Positions 1 through 9,350 of a stretch of DNA of 64,000 bases are shown one piece after another. Both the position numbers and the translations under genes were made by a program. The first letter of the stretch is position 1. Each line of letters opens with the position of its first letter. Source of the stretch: Solibacillus faecavium (GTDB lineage Bacteria; Bacillota; Bacilli; Bacillales_A; Planococcaceae); the NCBI RefSeq assembly GCF_014836905.1, contig NZ_JACSPZ010000005.1, positions 124,001 to 188,000 on the forward strand. The letters run 5' to 3'. The notes under the pieces are model-generated. The model searched no databases. It was not told the origin of the DNA and was given only the letters and a program-made list of their open reading frames with translations.

Positions 1-495
1 ACTAGTCGAAATAATCGGTAAATCCAATTCATCAGCCAATGCTTTGTTTGAATCCGTCGTATCAAAACCACCTGTAATTAATACGGCCGCACCGGTTTTT
101 AATGCATATTCATGAGCTTGTGTACGGTTTCCGACAATCAGAAGGCTTCCTGCATCTGTATATCGCATCATATCGTCAAGCTTCATCGCACCGATTACAA
201 ACTTAGTTAACGTCTTATGTAGCCCTGACTTTCCACCCAACACTTGACCATCAATAATATTTACAATTTCTGCAAATGTTAATCGTTCAATATTTTCTTT
301 CTTTTTCTTTTCAATACGGATCGTTCCTACACGTTCAATTGAGCTGACTAACCTACGATTTTCAGCTTCTTTAATCGCACGATAGGCTGTCCCTTCACTC
401 ACTTGCATTTCCTTTGCAATTTGACGAACTGAAATTTTATCGCCAACTGGTAGTGATTCAATGTATTGTAAAATCTTTTCGTGTTTCGTTGACAA
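1..495 (-). CDS. ytoI: YtoI-like HTH/DRTGG/CBS regulator, truncated by window edge
   Basis: Only the N-terminal 165 codons are present; the gene runs off the left edge. The start is TTG (complement of 493-495) behind a GGTGA ribosome binding site. Residues 1-60 read as a winged-helix HTH (VGDKISVRQIAKEMQV, then SEGTAYRAIKEAE). A DRTGG-like domain follows (FAEIVNIIDGQVLGG, later TGAAVLITGGFDTTD). Known YtoI proteins continue into CBS and hotdog-fold domains, which are outside this window. It is probably a ligand-sensing regulator of unknown target. The neighbouring ytkL is in the same relative place as in B. subtilis. Confidence 0.8.
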   Translation of the reverse strand, partial: MSTKHEKILQYIESLPVGDKISVRQIAKEMQVSEGTAYRAIKEAENRRLVSSIERVGTIRIEKKKKENIERLTFAEIVNIIDGQVLGGKSGLHKTLTKFVIGAMKLDDMMRYTDAGSLLIVGNRTQAHEYALKTGAAVLITGGFDTTDSNKALADELDLPIISTS

Positions 496-611
496 TTACA
501 TCACCTATTTCTCATCATTCATTTATGTCCCTAGTGTACCATATTTAAACGTTGCAATTATATATTTTCCATATCTATACCCTCATTATTACTTATAAAA
601 AACAGTAGAAA

Positions 612-662
612 ATAAGACAAACTGCCCAACCTGGTCTGCTAAGTTGGGCAGTTTGCTTTTTT
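612..662. terminator. Terminator after ytkL
   Basis: Perfect 13-bp stem (CAAACTGCCCAAC at 618-630 with its complement at 643-655). It is followed by CTTTTTT on the plus strand and by a T-rich stretch on the minus strand. It separates ytkL from ytoI. Confidence 0.8.
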
Positions 663-666
663 CATA

Positions 667-1347
667 TTAAAATTCAACAAATTCCCCTGACTGTAGAATT
701 TGGACTTCCGCCCCTTCTACAAGCTTCGCAAATTCATCAGGATTTTGAGTAATTGGCGGGAATGTATTGTAGTGAATTGGTACAACAATTTTTGGTTTTA
801 GTAATGTTACTGCATATGCAGCATCTTCTGGTCCCATTGTAAAGTTGTCTCCTATTGGCAGGAAAGCAACGTCAATTGGATGACGTTTTCCGATCAGTTC
901 CATATCTCCAAACAATGCCGTATCTCCAGCATGGTAGATTGTTTTTCCTTCTGCTGTAAATAAAATCCCTGAAGGCATACCCGTATAAATGATTTCCTTA
1001 TTCTCCGTTACATATGAAGAACCATGGAAAGCCTGGGTAAATTTCACTTTTCCAAACTCGAATTCATGAGCTCCTCCAATATGCATATTATGCACATTGC
1101 ACCCTTGCCAGCCTAAATAATCGGCTAGCTCATTAGGTGCTACAACGAGCGCATTATTCTTTTTGGCCAACTCTACCGTATCTCCTACGTGATCATTATG
1201 ACCATGTGTCAGTAAAATAACATCCGGATTTTCGTTTTCAACTTTTAAATCTGTAAGACCATTCCCATTTATAAAAGGGTCTATTAATATAGTTGTACCA
1301 TTCGTTACTATTTTTATAATTGAATGCCCATGATATGAAACTTTCAT
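667..1347 (-). CDS. ytkL: UPF0173 metallo-beta-lactamase-fold hydrolase
   Basis: A 226-aa protein of the metal-dependent hydrolase family UPF0173 (YtkL). The metal-binding signature [10 protein letters not shown] is near residue 47. [13 protein letters not shown] is near residue 139, and PIHYNTFP near 191 supplies the late histidine. Beta-strand 1 (YHGHSIIKI) and [11 protein letters not shown] are typical of the family. The substrate is not known. It is divergent from the M24 peptidase at 1471. The length matches the family, with no truncation. Confidence 0.9.
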   Translation of the reverse strand: MKVSYHGHSIIKIVTNGTTILIDPFINGNGLTDLKVENENPDVILLTHGHNDHVGDTVELAKKNNALVVAPNELADYLGWQGCNVHNMHIGGAHEFEFGKVKFTQAFHGSSYVTENKEIIYTGMPSGILFTAEGKTIYHAGDTALFGDMELIGKRHPIDVAFLPIGDNFTMGPEDAAYAVTLLKPKIVVPIHYNTFPPITQNPDEFAKLVEGAEVQILQSGEFVEF

Positions 1348-1470
1348 AAAATTACCCTCCTAAAAGATATATTGTCACCACTAATATATTCGATATTTAT
1401 GCATAAATCTCCTTTTTTTGATATGCTTAATTATGAATTCATTCTTAGGAAATAAAAGGGGATTTTTAAT

Positions 1471-2559
1471 ATGTCAAAGCAAAATCAATTACAGCAATAT
1501 TTAGTAGAAAATGAGTGGGATGCTGCTTTTATCACTACTCCCGATAATGTGTTTTACTTTTCTAATTTTAAAAGTGATCCGCATGAACGTTTACTCGGTG
1601 TCATGGTATTTAAAGACGCAGAGCCTTTTTTAATTTGTCCGAAAATGGAAATACCAGACGTTGTAGCAGCGGGATGGACTTATGAAGTAATCGGACATGA
1701 AGACACTCAAAATGCATGGGATGTTGTGGCAAACGCTGTTAAAGCACGTAACGTAGCATTCAATACATTGGCAATCGAAAAATCCCATTTGACTGTTGAA
1801 CGTTTAGAAGCAATACAAGAACGTTTTGAAACATTAAAGTTTACAAATATCGATGAAAAGGTAAATGCACTCCGAATTTGCAAAGACGAAGAAGAGCTTG
1901 TGAAGTTACGTAAAGCAGCGCAATTAGCAGACTTTGCAATTGAAGTAGGTTGTGATGCAATCGCTGAAGGCAAAACAGAAATGGAAATTTTAAATACGAT
2001 TGAATCTGCTATTAAAGCGAAAGGCCATGCGATGAGCTTTAATACAATGGTGCTAGCCGGTGAAAAAACAGCTTCTCCACATGGTACACCAGGAGATCGT
2101 AAAATCCAAAAAGGTGACTTCATCTTATTTGATTTAGGCGTAATTTATGAAGGATATTGTTCAGATATTACACGAACAGTAGCATTCGGTCAGCCAAATG
2201 AAGAGCAAATGAAAATATACAATACAGTACGCCGTGCAAATGAAGCTGCAATCGAAGCAGTAAAACCTGGAGTTCGTGCAATGGATTTAGATAAAATCTC
2301 TCGCGATATTATTACAGATGCAGGCTTCGGAGAATATTTCACGCACCGATTAGGTCACGGGCTTGGAATTTCTGTTCATGAGTTCCCATCGATTACAGGA
2401 ACAAACGAAATGACGTTACAGCCTGGTACAGTATTTACTATCGAGCCAGGAATTTATAAATCAGATGCAGCCGGAGTTCGAATTGAAGATGATGTAGTCG
2501 TAACAAATGACGGCGTAGAAGTATTAACGAAGTTTACTAAGGAATTAGTTATCCTTTAA
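1471..2559 (+). CDS. M24 family Xaa-Pro peptidase
   Basis: A 362-aa two-domain aminopeptidase-P/prolidase-like protein. The N-terminal creatinase domain (about 1-125) is followed by a pita-bread catalytic domain. The metal-site motifs are all visible: FDLGVIYEGYCSDITRT (two Asp ligands), HRLGHGLGISVHEFP (His), TIEPGIY (Glu) and GVRIEDDVVV (Glu). It probably removes residues ahead of proline from short peptides in the cytosol. The ATG follows AAAGGGGA with good spacing. Several paralogues (PepQ, YqhT, YkvY, YpdF types) exist, so I give no symbol. Confidence 0.88.
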   Translation: MSKQNQLQQYLVENEWDAAFITTPDNVFYFSNFKSDPHERLLGVMVFKDAEPFLICPKMEIPDVVAAGWTYEVIGHEDTQNAWDVVANAVKARNVAFNTLAIEKSHLTVERLEAIQERFETLKFTNIDEKVNALRICKDEEELVKLRKAAQLADFAIEVGCDAIAEGKTEMEILNTIESAIKAKGHAMSFNTMVLAGEKTASPHGTPGDRKIQKGDFILFDLGVIYEGYCSDITRTVAFGQPNEEQMKIYNTVRRANEAAIEAVKPGVRAMDLDKISRDIITDAGFGEYFTHRLGHGLGISVHEFPSITGTNEMTLQPGTVFTIEPGIYKSDAAGVRIEDDVVVTNDGVEVLTKFTKELVIL

Positions 2560-2610
2560 AATCTGGCTGTCTTGTTTAACAGTCCTAAAAATATAATTTA
2601 TCTTTTTAAA

Positions 2611-2655
2611 AAGTTGTATTGAAAGTTGCGTTTTAACTTTCATACAGCTTTTTTT
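2611..2655 (+). terminator. Terminator after M24 peptidase
   Basis: Hairpin AAGTTGTATTGAAAGTT against AACTTTCATACAGCTT with one bulge, followed by seven T. It lies about 50 bp after the peptidase stop. Confidence 0.8.
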
Positions 2656-2780
2656 GTGGATTATAAGGGTAATTTCATAAAGTTGTTTCATCTGAATTCA
2701 ACAATTTACTCGTTTAGTACATTTTATAAATTTGTTTAATAAAGTAGGAATAAAGAAAAGTCTGAGTAATATACTTGTCC

Positions 2781-2809
2781 TTGAGAATATTTTTTCCAGG
2801 AGATATGAT
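2781..2809 (+). promoter_or_regulatory. Candidate sigma-A promoter for the SH3b gene
   Basis: TTGAGA (2781-2786), 17-bp spacer, TATGAT (2804-2809). It lies about 180 bp upstream of the SH3b protein start, in the 433-bp gap at 2560-2992. The rest of that gap is AT-rich, with no other gene that I can see. Confidence 0.5.
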
Positions 2810-2992
2810 ATAAATTTTTGTTGTGAGAATAAGATGTTAAGTGAAGGCATATCAACGTTTTCAAGTAGTATTCAACTACTAGGATTAATGTACTTTTAAG
2901 GCTATTCCCAAATCTTTACTTGTTTTCTATAGGTAAAATTGAGGAATAGGTAATTTACAAGAGGAAATAAATACGAAGAAAGGGAGTGCATC

Positions 2993-3766
2993 ATGAAAAA
3001 ATTATCGTTATTTATGCTAATCATCTTGCTCATGCTTCTAATGCCATTTAGCTTATTACAAACGCAGCCAGCACATGCCGAGTCGACTCAGTTTATTAAT
3101 GCGGAAGAAAATACTTTTTTACGTGATGCTCCATCACCTAGTGCAAAAAAATTAACACTTCTTGAAAAATTTTCTAAAGTTACTGTTCTTTCAAAAGAAG
3201 GTCAATGGTCTTATATAAAACATAACGGCAATAAAGGTTATATTCTTTCAAAAACTTTAACAAAACAAGAACCGAAAAAATATGAACCGAAAAAAGCGCC
3301 TGTTATTACAAACGGTCTACTCCCTAAAGCTAATCGAAGCTATACGTATGAACCATCATTGGAAGGTGGAGCAAAAACTACGTATAAAGCTGCCGTGAAT
3401 CCGGATATAAGGAATTCCGTTAGCTTAATGGAAGAAGAGTTTATTGGCTACACATATATTGAAAATGAAAATAGTTTCGAACTTGGTGTTGCCTATTCCG
3501 ATGTATTCTTCTTTTCTTTAAGTTATCCGATGAAGGAAAAATCGACAATTTATGATACGGATTATGGAATTGAATCGGATACGAAAACAGAGGTAACTGT
3601 CGAAAGTACTTCGACTACTTTAAAGACTAAAGCAGGGACATTTAAAAATGTTGTAGTCATTAAATACCCAAACGGATCTAAACTTTATTTAGCAAAGGAT
3701 TACGGTATAATTCGAGTTACTAACTTTGAAGGTGAAATTACGACAGAGCTTGTTTCAGTGAAATAA
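2993..3766 (+). CDS. Secreted SH3b-domain protein
   Basis: A 257-aa exported protein. Residues 1-30 are a signal peptide: MKK, a Leu/Ile/Met-rich core, then a PAHAES cleavage region. Residues about 33-92 form a bacterial SH3 (SH3_3) module with NTFLRDAPS, VTVLSKEGQWSYIK and GYILSKTL, as found in wall-binding proteins. The C-terminal half (about 110-257) is beta-rich and unrecognised, with KNVVVIKYPNGSKLYLAKDYG near the end. It probably acts at the cell surface or wall. The ATG follows AAAGGGAGTG. It stands alone between terminators. Confidence 0.75.
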   Translation: MKKLSLFMLIILLMLLMPFSLLQTQPAHAESTQFINAEENTFLRDAPSPSAKKLTLLEKFSKVTVLSKEGQWSYIKHNGNKGYILSKTLTKQEPKKYEPKKAPVITNGLLPKANRSYTYEPSLEGGAKTTYKAAVNPDIRNSVSLMEEEFIGYTYIENENSFELGVAYSDVFFFSLSYPMKEKSTIYDTDYGIESDTKTEVTVESTSTTLKTKAGTFKNVVVIKYPNGSKLYLAKDYGIIRVTNFEGEITTELVSVK

Positions 3767-3778
3767 ACATTCATAAAA

Positions 3779-3820
3779 GAACACTCGGACGTTATTAGTA
3801 ACATCCGAGTGTTTTATTAT
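3779..3820. terminator. Bidirectional terminator, SH3b protein / ald
   Basis: Stem AACACTCGGA...GTT / AAC..TCCGAGTGTT, with T-rich tracts on both strands, between two convergent genes. Confidence 0.85.
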
Positions 3821-3828
3821 TCATACTT

Positions 3829-4965
3829 TTAGCTGTTTAATCCTGTTAATACGCCTAAAACGTCATCCACAGCTACATAAGGTAATCCCTGTGCATCTGC
3901 TACCGCCTCATAGACAACATGCCCATCAACCGTGTTTAAACCAAGCTTTAACGCTGGGTTGTCTAAACATGCTTTAATGAATCCTTTATTGGCAATTTGC
4001 AATGCATATGGCACAGTATTATTTGTTAATGCAAGTGTAGATGTGCGTGGCACTGCACCTGGCATATTTGCAACTGTATAGTGAACTACATCATGTTTAA
4101 CGAATGTTGGGTTGTCATGTGTTGTAACTTTTTCAGAAGTTTCGAAACAGCCACCTTGGTCGATCGCAATATCAACTACTACTGAACCTGGTGACATCGA
4201 TTTAATCATTTCTTCTGTTACTAATTTTGGTGCCTTAGCTCCAGGAATTAAAACAGAACCTATAACTAAATCTGCTGAGCGAACAGCATCAGCAATATTG
4301 TATGGATTTGAAATTAAAGTTTGTACATCACGACCGAAAATATCTTCAAGCTGACGTAAACGTTCCGGGCTTAAATCAATTATTGTTACATCCGCACCCA
4401 TACCAACTGCAATTTTCGCTGCATTCGTACCAGCAATACCCCCACCAATTACAGTTACTTTTCCGCGTGGAACACCTGAGACACCCCCAAGTAAAATTCC
4501 TTTTCCACCTTGGTATTTCTCTAAATAATGCGCACCAACTTGAGTCGCCATTTTCCCTGCCACTTCACTCATCGGTGTCAATAGTGGTAATGAACGGTTT
4601 GGTAATTGAACGGTTTCATAGGCAATTCCCGTAACACGTTTTTCAATTAATGCTTTTGTAAGCTCTGGTTCTGGTGCCAAATGTAGATACGTAAATAATA
4701 TTAAACCTTCACGGAAATAATTATATTCGCTTTTAACTGGTTCTTTTACTTTCAGAACCATTTCCGCATTCCATGCATCTGCAGCTGTATCAACAATTTT
4801 TGCACCTGCTGCAATATAGTCATCATCTGTAAATGCCGAACCTAAGCCAGCACCTTGTTCAATATACACTTCATGACCATTAGCAATTAATGACAATACT
4901 CCTGCTGGTGTCATTGCCACTCGATTTTCATTATTTTTTATCTCTTTCGGTACCCCGATTTTCAA
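3829..4965 (-). CDS. ald: Alanine dehydrogenase
   Basis: A 378-aa NAD-dependent L-alanine dehydrogenase (L-alanine to pyruvate plus ammonia). The N-terminus [20 protein letters not shown] is diagnostic. The catalytic lysine and histidine regions (LVLKVKEP-like, and [13 protein letters not shown]) are present. The nucleotide-binding loop is [17 protein letters not shown] near residue 170. The start is TTG (complement of 4963-4965), 8 nt behind GGGAGGA. In spore formers Ald supports growth on alanine and sporulation. It is monocistronic here, divergent from a Usp gene, with a 317-bp AT-rich gap (4966-5282) holding both promoters. Confidence 0.96.
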   Translation of the reverse strand: MKIGVPKEIKNNENRVAMTPAGVLSLIANGHEVYIEQGAGLGSAFTDDDYIAAGAKIVDTAADAWNAEMVLKVKEPVKSEYNYFREGLILFTYLHLAPEPELTKALIEKRVTGIAYETVQLPNRSLPLLTPMSEVAGKMATQVGAHYLEKYQGGKGILLGGVSGVPRGKVTVIGGGIAGTNAAKIAVGMGADVTIIDLSPERLRQLEDIFGRDVQTLISNPYNIADAVRSADLVIGSVLIPGAKAPKLVTEEMIKSMSPGSVVVDIAIDQGGCFETSEKVTTHDNPTFVKHDVVHYTVANMPGAVPRTSTLALTNNTVPYALQIANKGFIKACLDNPALKLGLNTVDGHVVYEAVADAQGLPYVAVDDVLGVLTGLNS

Positions 4966-5248
4966 CGTAATTCCTCCCTATAAACATCGCTTAGAAAAAT
5001 GCATAACATAATTCAAATCCATTCTACCAACTTTAACACAAAAATAGTAGATTTATTTTAAATATAAAGTTTATTCAGAATAATGAACTTGCAAAAAATA
5101 TTTAAAATCAAAATTAAATTTAAAATTGTAATAAAAATATATTATCATAGTATTTGAACAAATTATGTACGTTTTCCATATAATACACGACATAACAATA
5201 GTAATTTTTTTAATTTTCCGTGTTAGCTATTTCCATTCGAAAATCATT

Positions 5249-5257
5249 TGTTATAAT
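5249..5257 (+). promoter_or_regulatory. Extended -10 promoter of Usp gene
   Basis: TGTTATAAT (TGn plus TATAAT at 5252-5257) lies about 30 bp before the Usp start. The -35 is poor, as is common for extended -10 promoters. Confidence 0.5.
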
Positions 5258-5288
5258 AAAGTCATAGAAAAATTAGGAGGTAATGGAA

Positions 5289-5735
5289 ATGGCAAATCAT
5301 TATAAAAGCATTGTAGTAGCAGTAGACGGTTCTAAAGAGGCTGAATATGCGTTCCGAAAATCAATTGATGTAGCAAAACGTAATGAAGGTGCAACAATTA
5401 ATCTAGTAAACGTTATCGATACACGTTCTTTTGCCGCTATCGAAGCTTATGACCGTTCAATCGCTGAGCGTGCTCAACAACACTCTGAAGAATTACTGAA
5501 TGGCTATAAAAAGCAGGCAGAAGAAGCAGGTGTTGAGAATGTAAACCTTATCATCGAGTATGGTTCTCCTAAAAATATCATTACAAAAGATCTTTCAAAT
5601 ATTGTTGAAGCAGACTTAATCATTTGTGGAGCTACTGGTTTAAACGCCGTTGAACGTTTCTTAATCGGTTCAGTTTCTGAATCAATCGTTCGTACTGCTA
5701 AATGTGACGTATTAGTAATTCGTACTCCAGAATGA
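5289..5735 (+). CDS. Universal stress protein, UspA family
   Basis: A 148-aa UspA-fold protein. The first strand is YKSIVVAVDGSKEAEYAF. The ATP-binding loop is ICGATGLNAVERFLIGSVSESI (G-2x-G-9x-G-S pattern), so it is the nucleotide-binding subtype. There are two in-frame ATGs. The one at 5283 is only 2 nt from AGGAGG (5275-5280), whereas 5289 is 8 nt away, so I choose 5289 (MANHYKS). Its role is unspecified stress survival in the cytosol. A second Usp lies at 36592. Confidence 0.9.
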   Translation: MANHYKSIVVAVDGSKEAEYAFRKSIDVAKRNEGATINLVNVIDTRSFAAIEAYDRSIAERAQQHSEELLNGYKKQAEEAGVENVNLIIEYGSPKNIITKDLSNIVEADLIICGATGLNAVERFLIGSVSESIVRTAKCDVLVIRTPE

Positions 5736-5753
5736 ATTCATTTTAAAAGCAAA

Positions 5754-5789
5754 AAGCCATCTCCTCAATTTGAGAAGATGGCTTTTTTA
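5754..5789 (+). terminator. Terminator after Usp gene
   Basis: Stem AAGCCATCTcCTC / GAGaAGATGGCTT with a run of T. Confidence 0.85.
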
Positions 5790-5852
5790 GTTCAAAAATA
5801 TCTAGTTTCATTAGCTGTACAGTCATTAACAAAACTAACGTCTTAATGTGAA

Positions 5853-6794
5853 TTAACGTTTTTGATTATTGCTTTCCTTCCACATACGTACCTTTTCAAA
5901 AAACATTGCCAATGCTTCTCTATTGGACATATTAGGCACTTTTGCTAATAATACTTCACGTGGTGCTTTTAGTTGTGTACTTTGCTTTTGCAAAATTAAA
6001 ATACTTTTCTCATGTGCCTTTGAAGAAAATAGATTTTCAGGTAGTTGAATGACAGCCTGAATCCATGCATGACCTTTAATATACTGATGTAATTGCTTAG
6101 CTTGCTCTGTTTCAAATAAATTAGATGGAACAAGGAATAATGCAAAACCGCCTTCTTTTGTGTAATTTAACGATTGCTCGATAAATAAGTGGTGTGAATA
6201 GCTCATTCCTTCTGCTGCACATAATTCATAATCAAGTGCTACTTCTTCGTTCGGATAATAGCCAACAGGTAAATCGCATACCACTGCATCCACCGGATCG
6301 ACTAATAACTTCTCGAGCGCATCTTGGCGAAACAGCGTTACGGGCTGTTCTACTAAGTCTCCAGTTGCTGCAGCTAATCGAATTAACACATCATCAACTT
6401 CAACTCCAGTTGCCTTAACTTTGCCGTCAAACGCATTCATTAATGTAAACAGTAAATTCCCTGTCCCTAAGGCTGGGTCTACTATTGATATTGGTCGCTC
6501 AGTGAGTTCCTGTTCAAAGCAGCGCTCCACAAAATGGCTCACAATCAGTCCTAACGTGTCAGGGGTCATTTGGTGATTTGGCTGAGCACTTTTACGCATA
6601 CCTTTAAGAATCGCAATTTGGATAGCTTTACGCATATCTTCCTTAGTTGCACCTTCTACTTGCCACTCAAATTTCCCATCAAGTGTTTCTTCCAATGTTT
6701 GTAACAACGCTTCTAAATAATCCTGCTCTTCCTGGGCAACAATAGTTTCAGCATGGTCATTAATGTATTTAAAGATTTGTTCAAACTTCTCCAT
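5853..6794 (-). CDS. ytxK: YtxK class I SAM-dependent methyltransferase
   Basis: A 313-aa protein starting at MEKFEQIF (ATG at 6794 behind GAGGGAG); an upstream in-frame extension to 6923 lacks a ribosome binding site. The SAM motif DPALGTGNLLF is near residue 105, the acidic GVEVDDV follows it, and the catalytic loop is CDLPVGYYP near 172. It resembles N6-adenine methylases, but the loop differs from the usual N-P-P-Y/F. The substrate is unknown. It sits downstream of tpx as in B. subtilis, separated by a perfect palindrome at 6914-6939. Confidence 0.88.
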   Translation of the reverse strand: MEKFEQIFKYINDHAETIVAQEEQDYLEALLQTLEETLDGKFEWQVEGATKEDMRKAIQIAILKGMRKSAQPNHQMTPDTLGLIVSHFVERCFEQELTERPISIVDPALGTGNLLFTLMNAFDGKVKATGVEVDDVLIRLAAATGDLVEQPVTLFRQDALEKLLVDPVDAVVCDLPVGYYPNEEVALDYELCAAEGMSYSHHLFIEQSLNYTKEGGFALFLVPSNLFETEQAKQLHQYIKGHAWIQAVIQLPENLFSSKAHEKSILILQKQSTQLKAPREVLLAKVPNMSNREALAMFFEKVRMWKESNNQKR

Positions 6795-6913
6795 AAAAAT
6801 AACTCCCTCATTCCTATTCATCAAAGAAACGATTCCCACTAAAAAGTGAGACAACACCTCTTTTCTTCTGTGGATTCCTTGTTGAAATCTATTTCTCAAT
6901 CCACAAATGAACA

Positions 6914-6939
6914 ACCCACTCAATAATTATTGAGTGGGT
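6914..6939. repeat. Perfect 26-bp palindrome between tpx and ytxK
   Basis: The left arm ACCCACTCAATAA is followed directly by its exact complement. There is no good T-tract on either side, so it is not a standard terminator. It could be a weak attenuator, an RNA processing site, or an operator. Confidence 0.6.
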
Positions 6940-6986
6940 ATCCATCATCATGTATTTACTTTACAACAAAATCGTAAAAAACGAAA

Positions 6987-7493
6987 TTATTTTGAAAGAG
7001 CTTTTACAGCTTCAATCGCTGCGTCATAATTTGGGTGGTCTGTACCTTCTGGAACATATTCTACATAAGTTACTTTACCGGCTTCATCCACTACAAAAAT
7101 TGAACGTGCTAATAGGCGTAATTCTTTCATATGTACGCCATACGCTTCGCCAAAAGATGCATCGCGGTGGTCAGATACTGTAACGACATTGTCAATACCT
7201 GCTGCTCCACACCAGCGTTTTTGAGCAAATGGCAAGTCCATTGAAACTGTATAAATAACTACATTTTCACCTAAACTAGCTGCCGCTTCATTAAATGTAC
7301 GTGTCTGCTTGTCACAAACACCTGTTTCTAATGATGGTACTACTGAAAATAAGCGAATTTTACCTTCAGAGTCTTTTAGTGTTACCTCAGATAGATCATT
7401 TGCTAATACTTTAAAATCCGGGGCTTGATCCCCTACTTTTACTTCATTGCCGATTAATGTTACCGGACCGTTTTTAAATGTTACTTGTGCCAT
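6987..7493 (-). CDS. tpx: Thiol peroxidase Tpx
   Basis: A 168-aa atypical 2-Cys peroxiredoxin that reduces hydroperoxides using thioredoxin. The peroxidatic cysteine lies in [14 protein letters not shown] (about residue 60) and the resolving cysteine in QKRWCGAAG (about 94). Asp/Arg contexts such as [19 protein letters not shown] are typical. The length is standard. The ATG follows GGAGG. It is transcribed ahead of ytxK, with a palindrome between them. Confidence 0.96.
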   Translation of the reverse strand: MAQVTFKNGPVTLIGNEVKVGDQAPDFKVLANDLSEVTLKDSEGKIRLFSVVPSLETGVCDKQTRTFNEAAASLGENVVIYTVSMDLPFAQKRWCGAAGIDNVVTVSDHRDASFGEAYGVHMKELRLLARSIFVVDEAGKVTYVEYVPEGTDHPNYDAAIEAVKALSK

Positions 7494-7582
7494 AACTATA
7501 CGCCTCCTTTATATTCCCTAATATTACTAAACATGATTTGAAAAATGCAACTAACTGAACTCACATTCACTCCCAAATAAAG

Positions 7583-7630
7583 AAAAGGATTGCTCAGCAT
7601 CAAAATTGATTACGAAGCAACCCTTTGCTT
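7583..7630 (-). terminator. Terminator after yteJ
   Basis: Reading on the minus strand, AAAGGGTTGCTTC pairs imperfectly with GAGCAATCCTTT, followed by TCTTTATT. Moderate quality. Confidence 0.5.
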
Positions 7631-7676
7631 TTATATAGAAGGTGTCGATAATGTACATTTCCCCTTCTAATTTTTC

Positions 7677-8168
7677 TTAAACATCTTTAGTATAAATTTT
7701 CTCATGAATGACAACAGTATCCGCAAAATAATCTGCAATACTTTTATTATTCGGCGAAAATGCGACGATTAAATATGGTAAGTACAATAATGTACTATTA
7801 ATGAATCTGCCTACTACTTCACGAAAGAGAATAGTCATCCAGTCCAAAGGTTCGCCATTTTCTTTTTCTACCTTTATGCCAAAAACCATTTTCCCAAATG
7901 TTTGCTTGAAGAATTTCGTCAGCAGAACAAAATAAGCATAAAAAATGATTCCGGATATAATGGTCATTGGTGCATACCAGACATTGCTAGCTGTGTTCCA
8001 ATCCATTAAGGCAAATATTGGTTTTATAGATATCCCCACTATTGCACTAACAACTAGAGAATCCAGTATAAAAGCCCAAAAACGCATCCAAAAACCCGCT
8101 GTTTTTTGTTTAATAGAAGGCAGCTCTTCGGCAGATGTTGTATCAACTACTTCGATTGCTTCAGTCAT
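7677..8168 (-). CDS. yteJ: RDD family membrane protein YteJ
   Basis: A 163-aa integral membrane protein of the RDD family. GFWMRFWAFILDSLVV carries the conserved Arg and Asp of the first helix. Further helices are near 60-90 and 125-145, and FGKMVFGIKVEKENGEPLDW is the family signature between helices. It lies 14 bp after sppA, as in B. subtilis, where the pair is implicated in lantibiotic resistance and SppA control. The ribosome binding site is GGGGGGAAAG. Confidence 0.88.
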   Translation of the reverse strand: MTEAIEVVDTTSAEELPSIKQKTAGFWMRFWAFILDSLVVSAIVGISIKPIFALMDWNTASNVWYAPMTIISGIIFYAYFVLLTKFFKQTFGKMVFGIKVEKENGEPLDWMTILFREVVGRFINSTLLYLPYLIVAFSPNNKSIADYFADTVVIHEKIYTKDV

Positions 8169-8182
8169 TGCTTTCCCCCCTA

Positions 8183-9190
8183 TTAATAGTCCCCGTATAA
8201 ATACATCATACGCGGTGAATTCGTTGATGAAATAATTTTAGATAAAACTTGTGATTCTGCTGATGGGCTAAACATTGAACCCAATTTCATACCTAATAAT
8301 GAACCCCAGCTCGATGTATCCATCGTATATTCAAACAACTGTGCATCTTCCAGGTCATGGTCTGCCCGTAATGCATTGATAGCTGCCTCTTTATTACCAA
8401 TTTCATCGACTAAGCCAGCTCTTAATGCCTGTGTACCACCTAATACACGACCATCCGCAACTTTTTTCACTTCTGCTTCCGACATATTACGTCCAGCTTC
8501 AATAATATCGACAAAGTGTTCATACGACTCATCAATCATCTCCTGAAGCATTGCCAGCTCTTCTTTAGTAGAAGGACGTGGCCCACCGAACATATCTTTA
8601 TGTTCGCCGGATTTAATCGTTTCAAATTCTACGCCAATTTTTTCAGCTAATTTTTCATAATTGATCGACTGCATAATTACACCAATAGATCCTGTAATCG
8701 TTTCACGTTGAGCAAAAATCTTATCTGCTGGTGCTGAGATATAATAGCCACCAGAAGCAGCCATCGCCCCCATCGTTACATAAATCGGTATTTGTCTTTC
8801 TTCTTTAATCTGTAATAACTTTTGATATATTTCTTCTGATTCAATTACACCACCACCTGGCGTATTAACCGTTAAAAGAACCCCCTTAACTGTTTCATCG
8901 TTTAAAACAGCGTCCAGCTGTTCAAGAAATACTTGATGATTATAATCCACAGTTTCCCAAATACTTGGTTCACCAACATCCTGAATTACACCATCAACTT
9001 TTAGATTAGCAATACGCTTCGTAAAATCACCTGTTTCGACTACATTTTCATATGTAAGTGCATCTGACCCTAGCATATCAAAGCTACTAAAGAAATCCGT
9101 TTTAAAAATTGTAATAATAGTATTAATCCCTATTGAGAAAAATAATAATACGGCAGCTATTATTAAAGCTACTACTCGTTTTGTATTCAT
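8183..9190 (-). CDS. sppA: Signal peptide peptidase SppA
   Basis: A 335-aa single-pass membrane serine protease (S49) that degrades cleaved signal peptides. The N-terminal helix spans about 6-28. The Ser/Lys dyad is Ser146 in GAMAASGGYY and Lys198 in GEHKDMFGG; the 52-residue spacing equals that of the B. subtilis enzyme. VNTPGGGVIESEEI and GSIGVIMQSINYEKL are further family blocks. It is the first gene of the sppA-yteJ unit, with ribosome binding site AAGGAGGCG. Confidence 0.95.
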   Translation of the reverse strand: MNTKRVVALIIAAVLLFFSIGINTIITIFKTDFFSSFDMLGSDALTYENVVETGDFTKRIANLKVDGVIQDVGEPSIWETVDYNHQVFLEQLDAVLNDETVKGVLLTVNTPGGGVIESEEIYQKLLQIKEERQIPIYVTMGAMAASGGYYISAPADKIFAQRETITGSIGVIMQSINYEKLAEKIGVEFETIKSGEHKDMFGGPRPSTKEELAMLQEMIDESYEHFVDIIEAGRNMSEAEVKKVADGRVLGGTQALRAGLVDEIGNKEAAINALRADHDLEDAQLFEYTMDTSSWGSLLGMKLGSMFSPSAESQVLSKIISSTNSPRMMYLYGDY

Positions 9191-9285
9191 GTCTTCGCCT
9201 CCTTATTATATGTACGATGGTATATTAAAAAAGTTTCAATGAAAAGGCAAATCATCTCCCCATTTTATTTCACCTCCATTTCCCG

Positions 9286-9316
9286 CAAAAAAAGGCGGCA
9301 AAATTCGCCACCTTTT
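9286..9316 (-). terminator. Terminator after ytcI
   Basis: On the minus strand AAGGTGGC / GCCGCCTT is followed by seven T. Confidence 0.85.
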
Positions 9317-9350
9317 CCCCTTATTCCCCAGGAAATAATGTCGGAAACTG

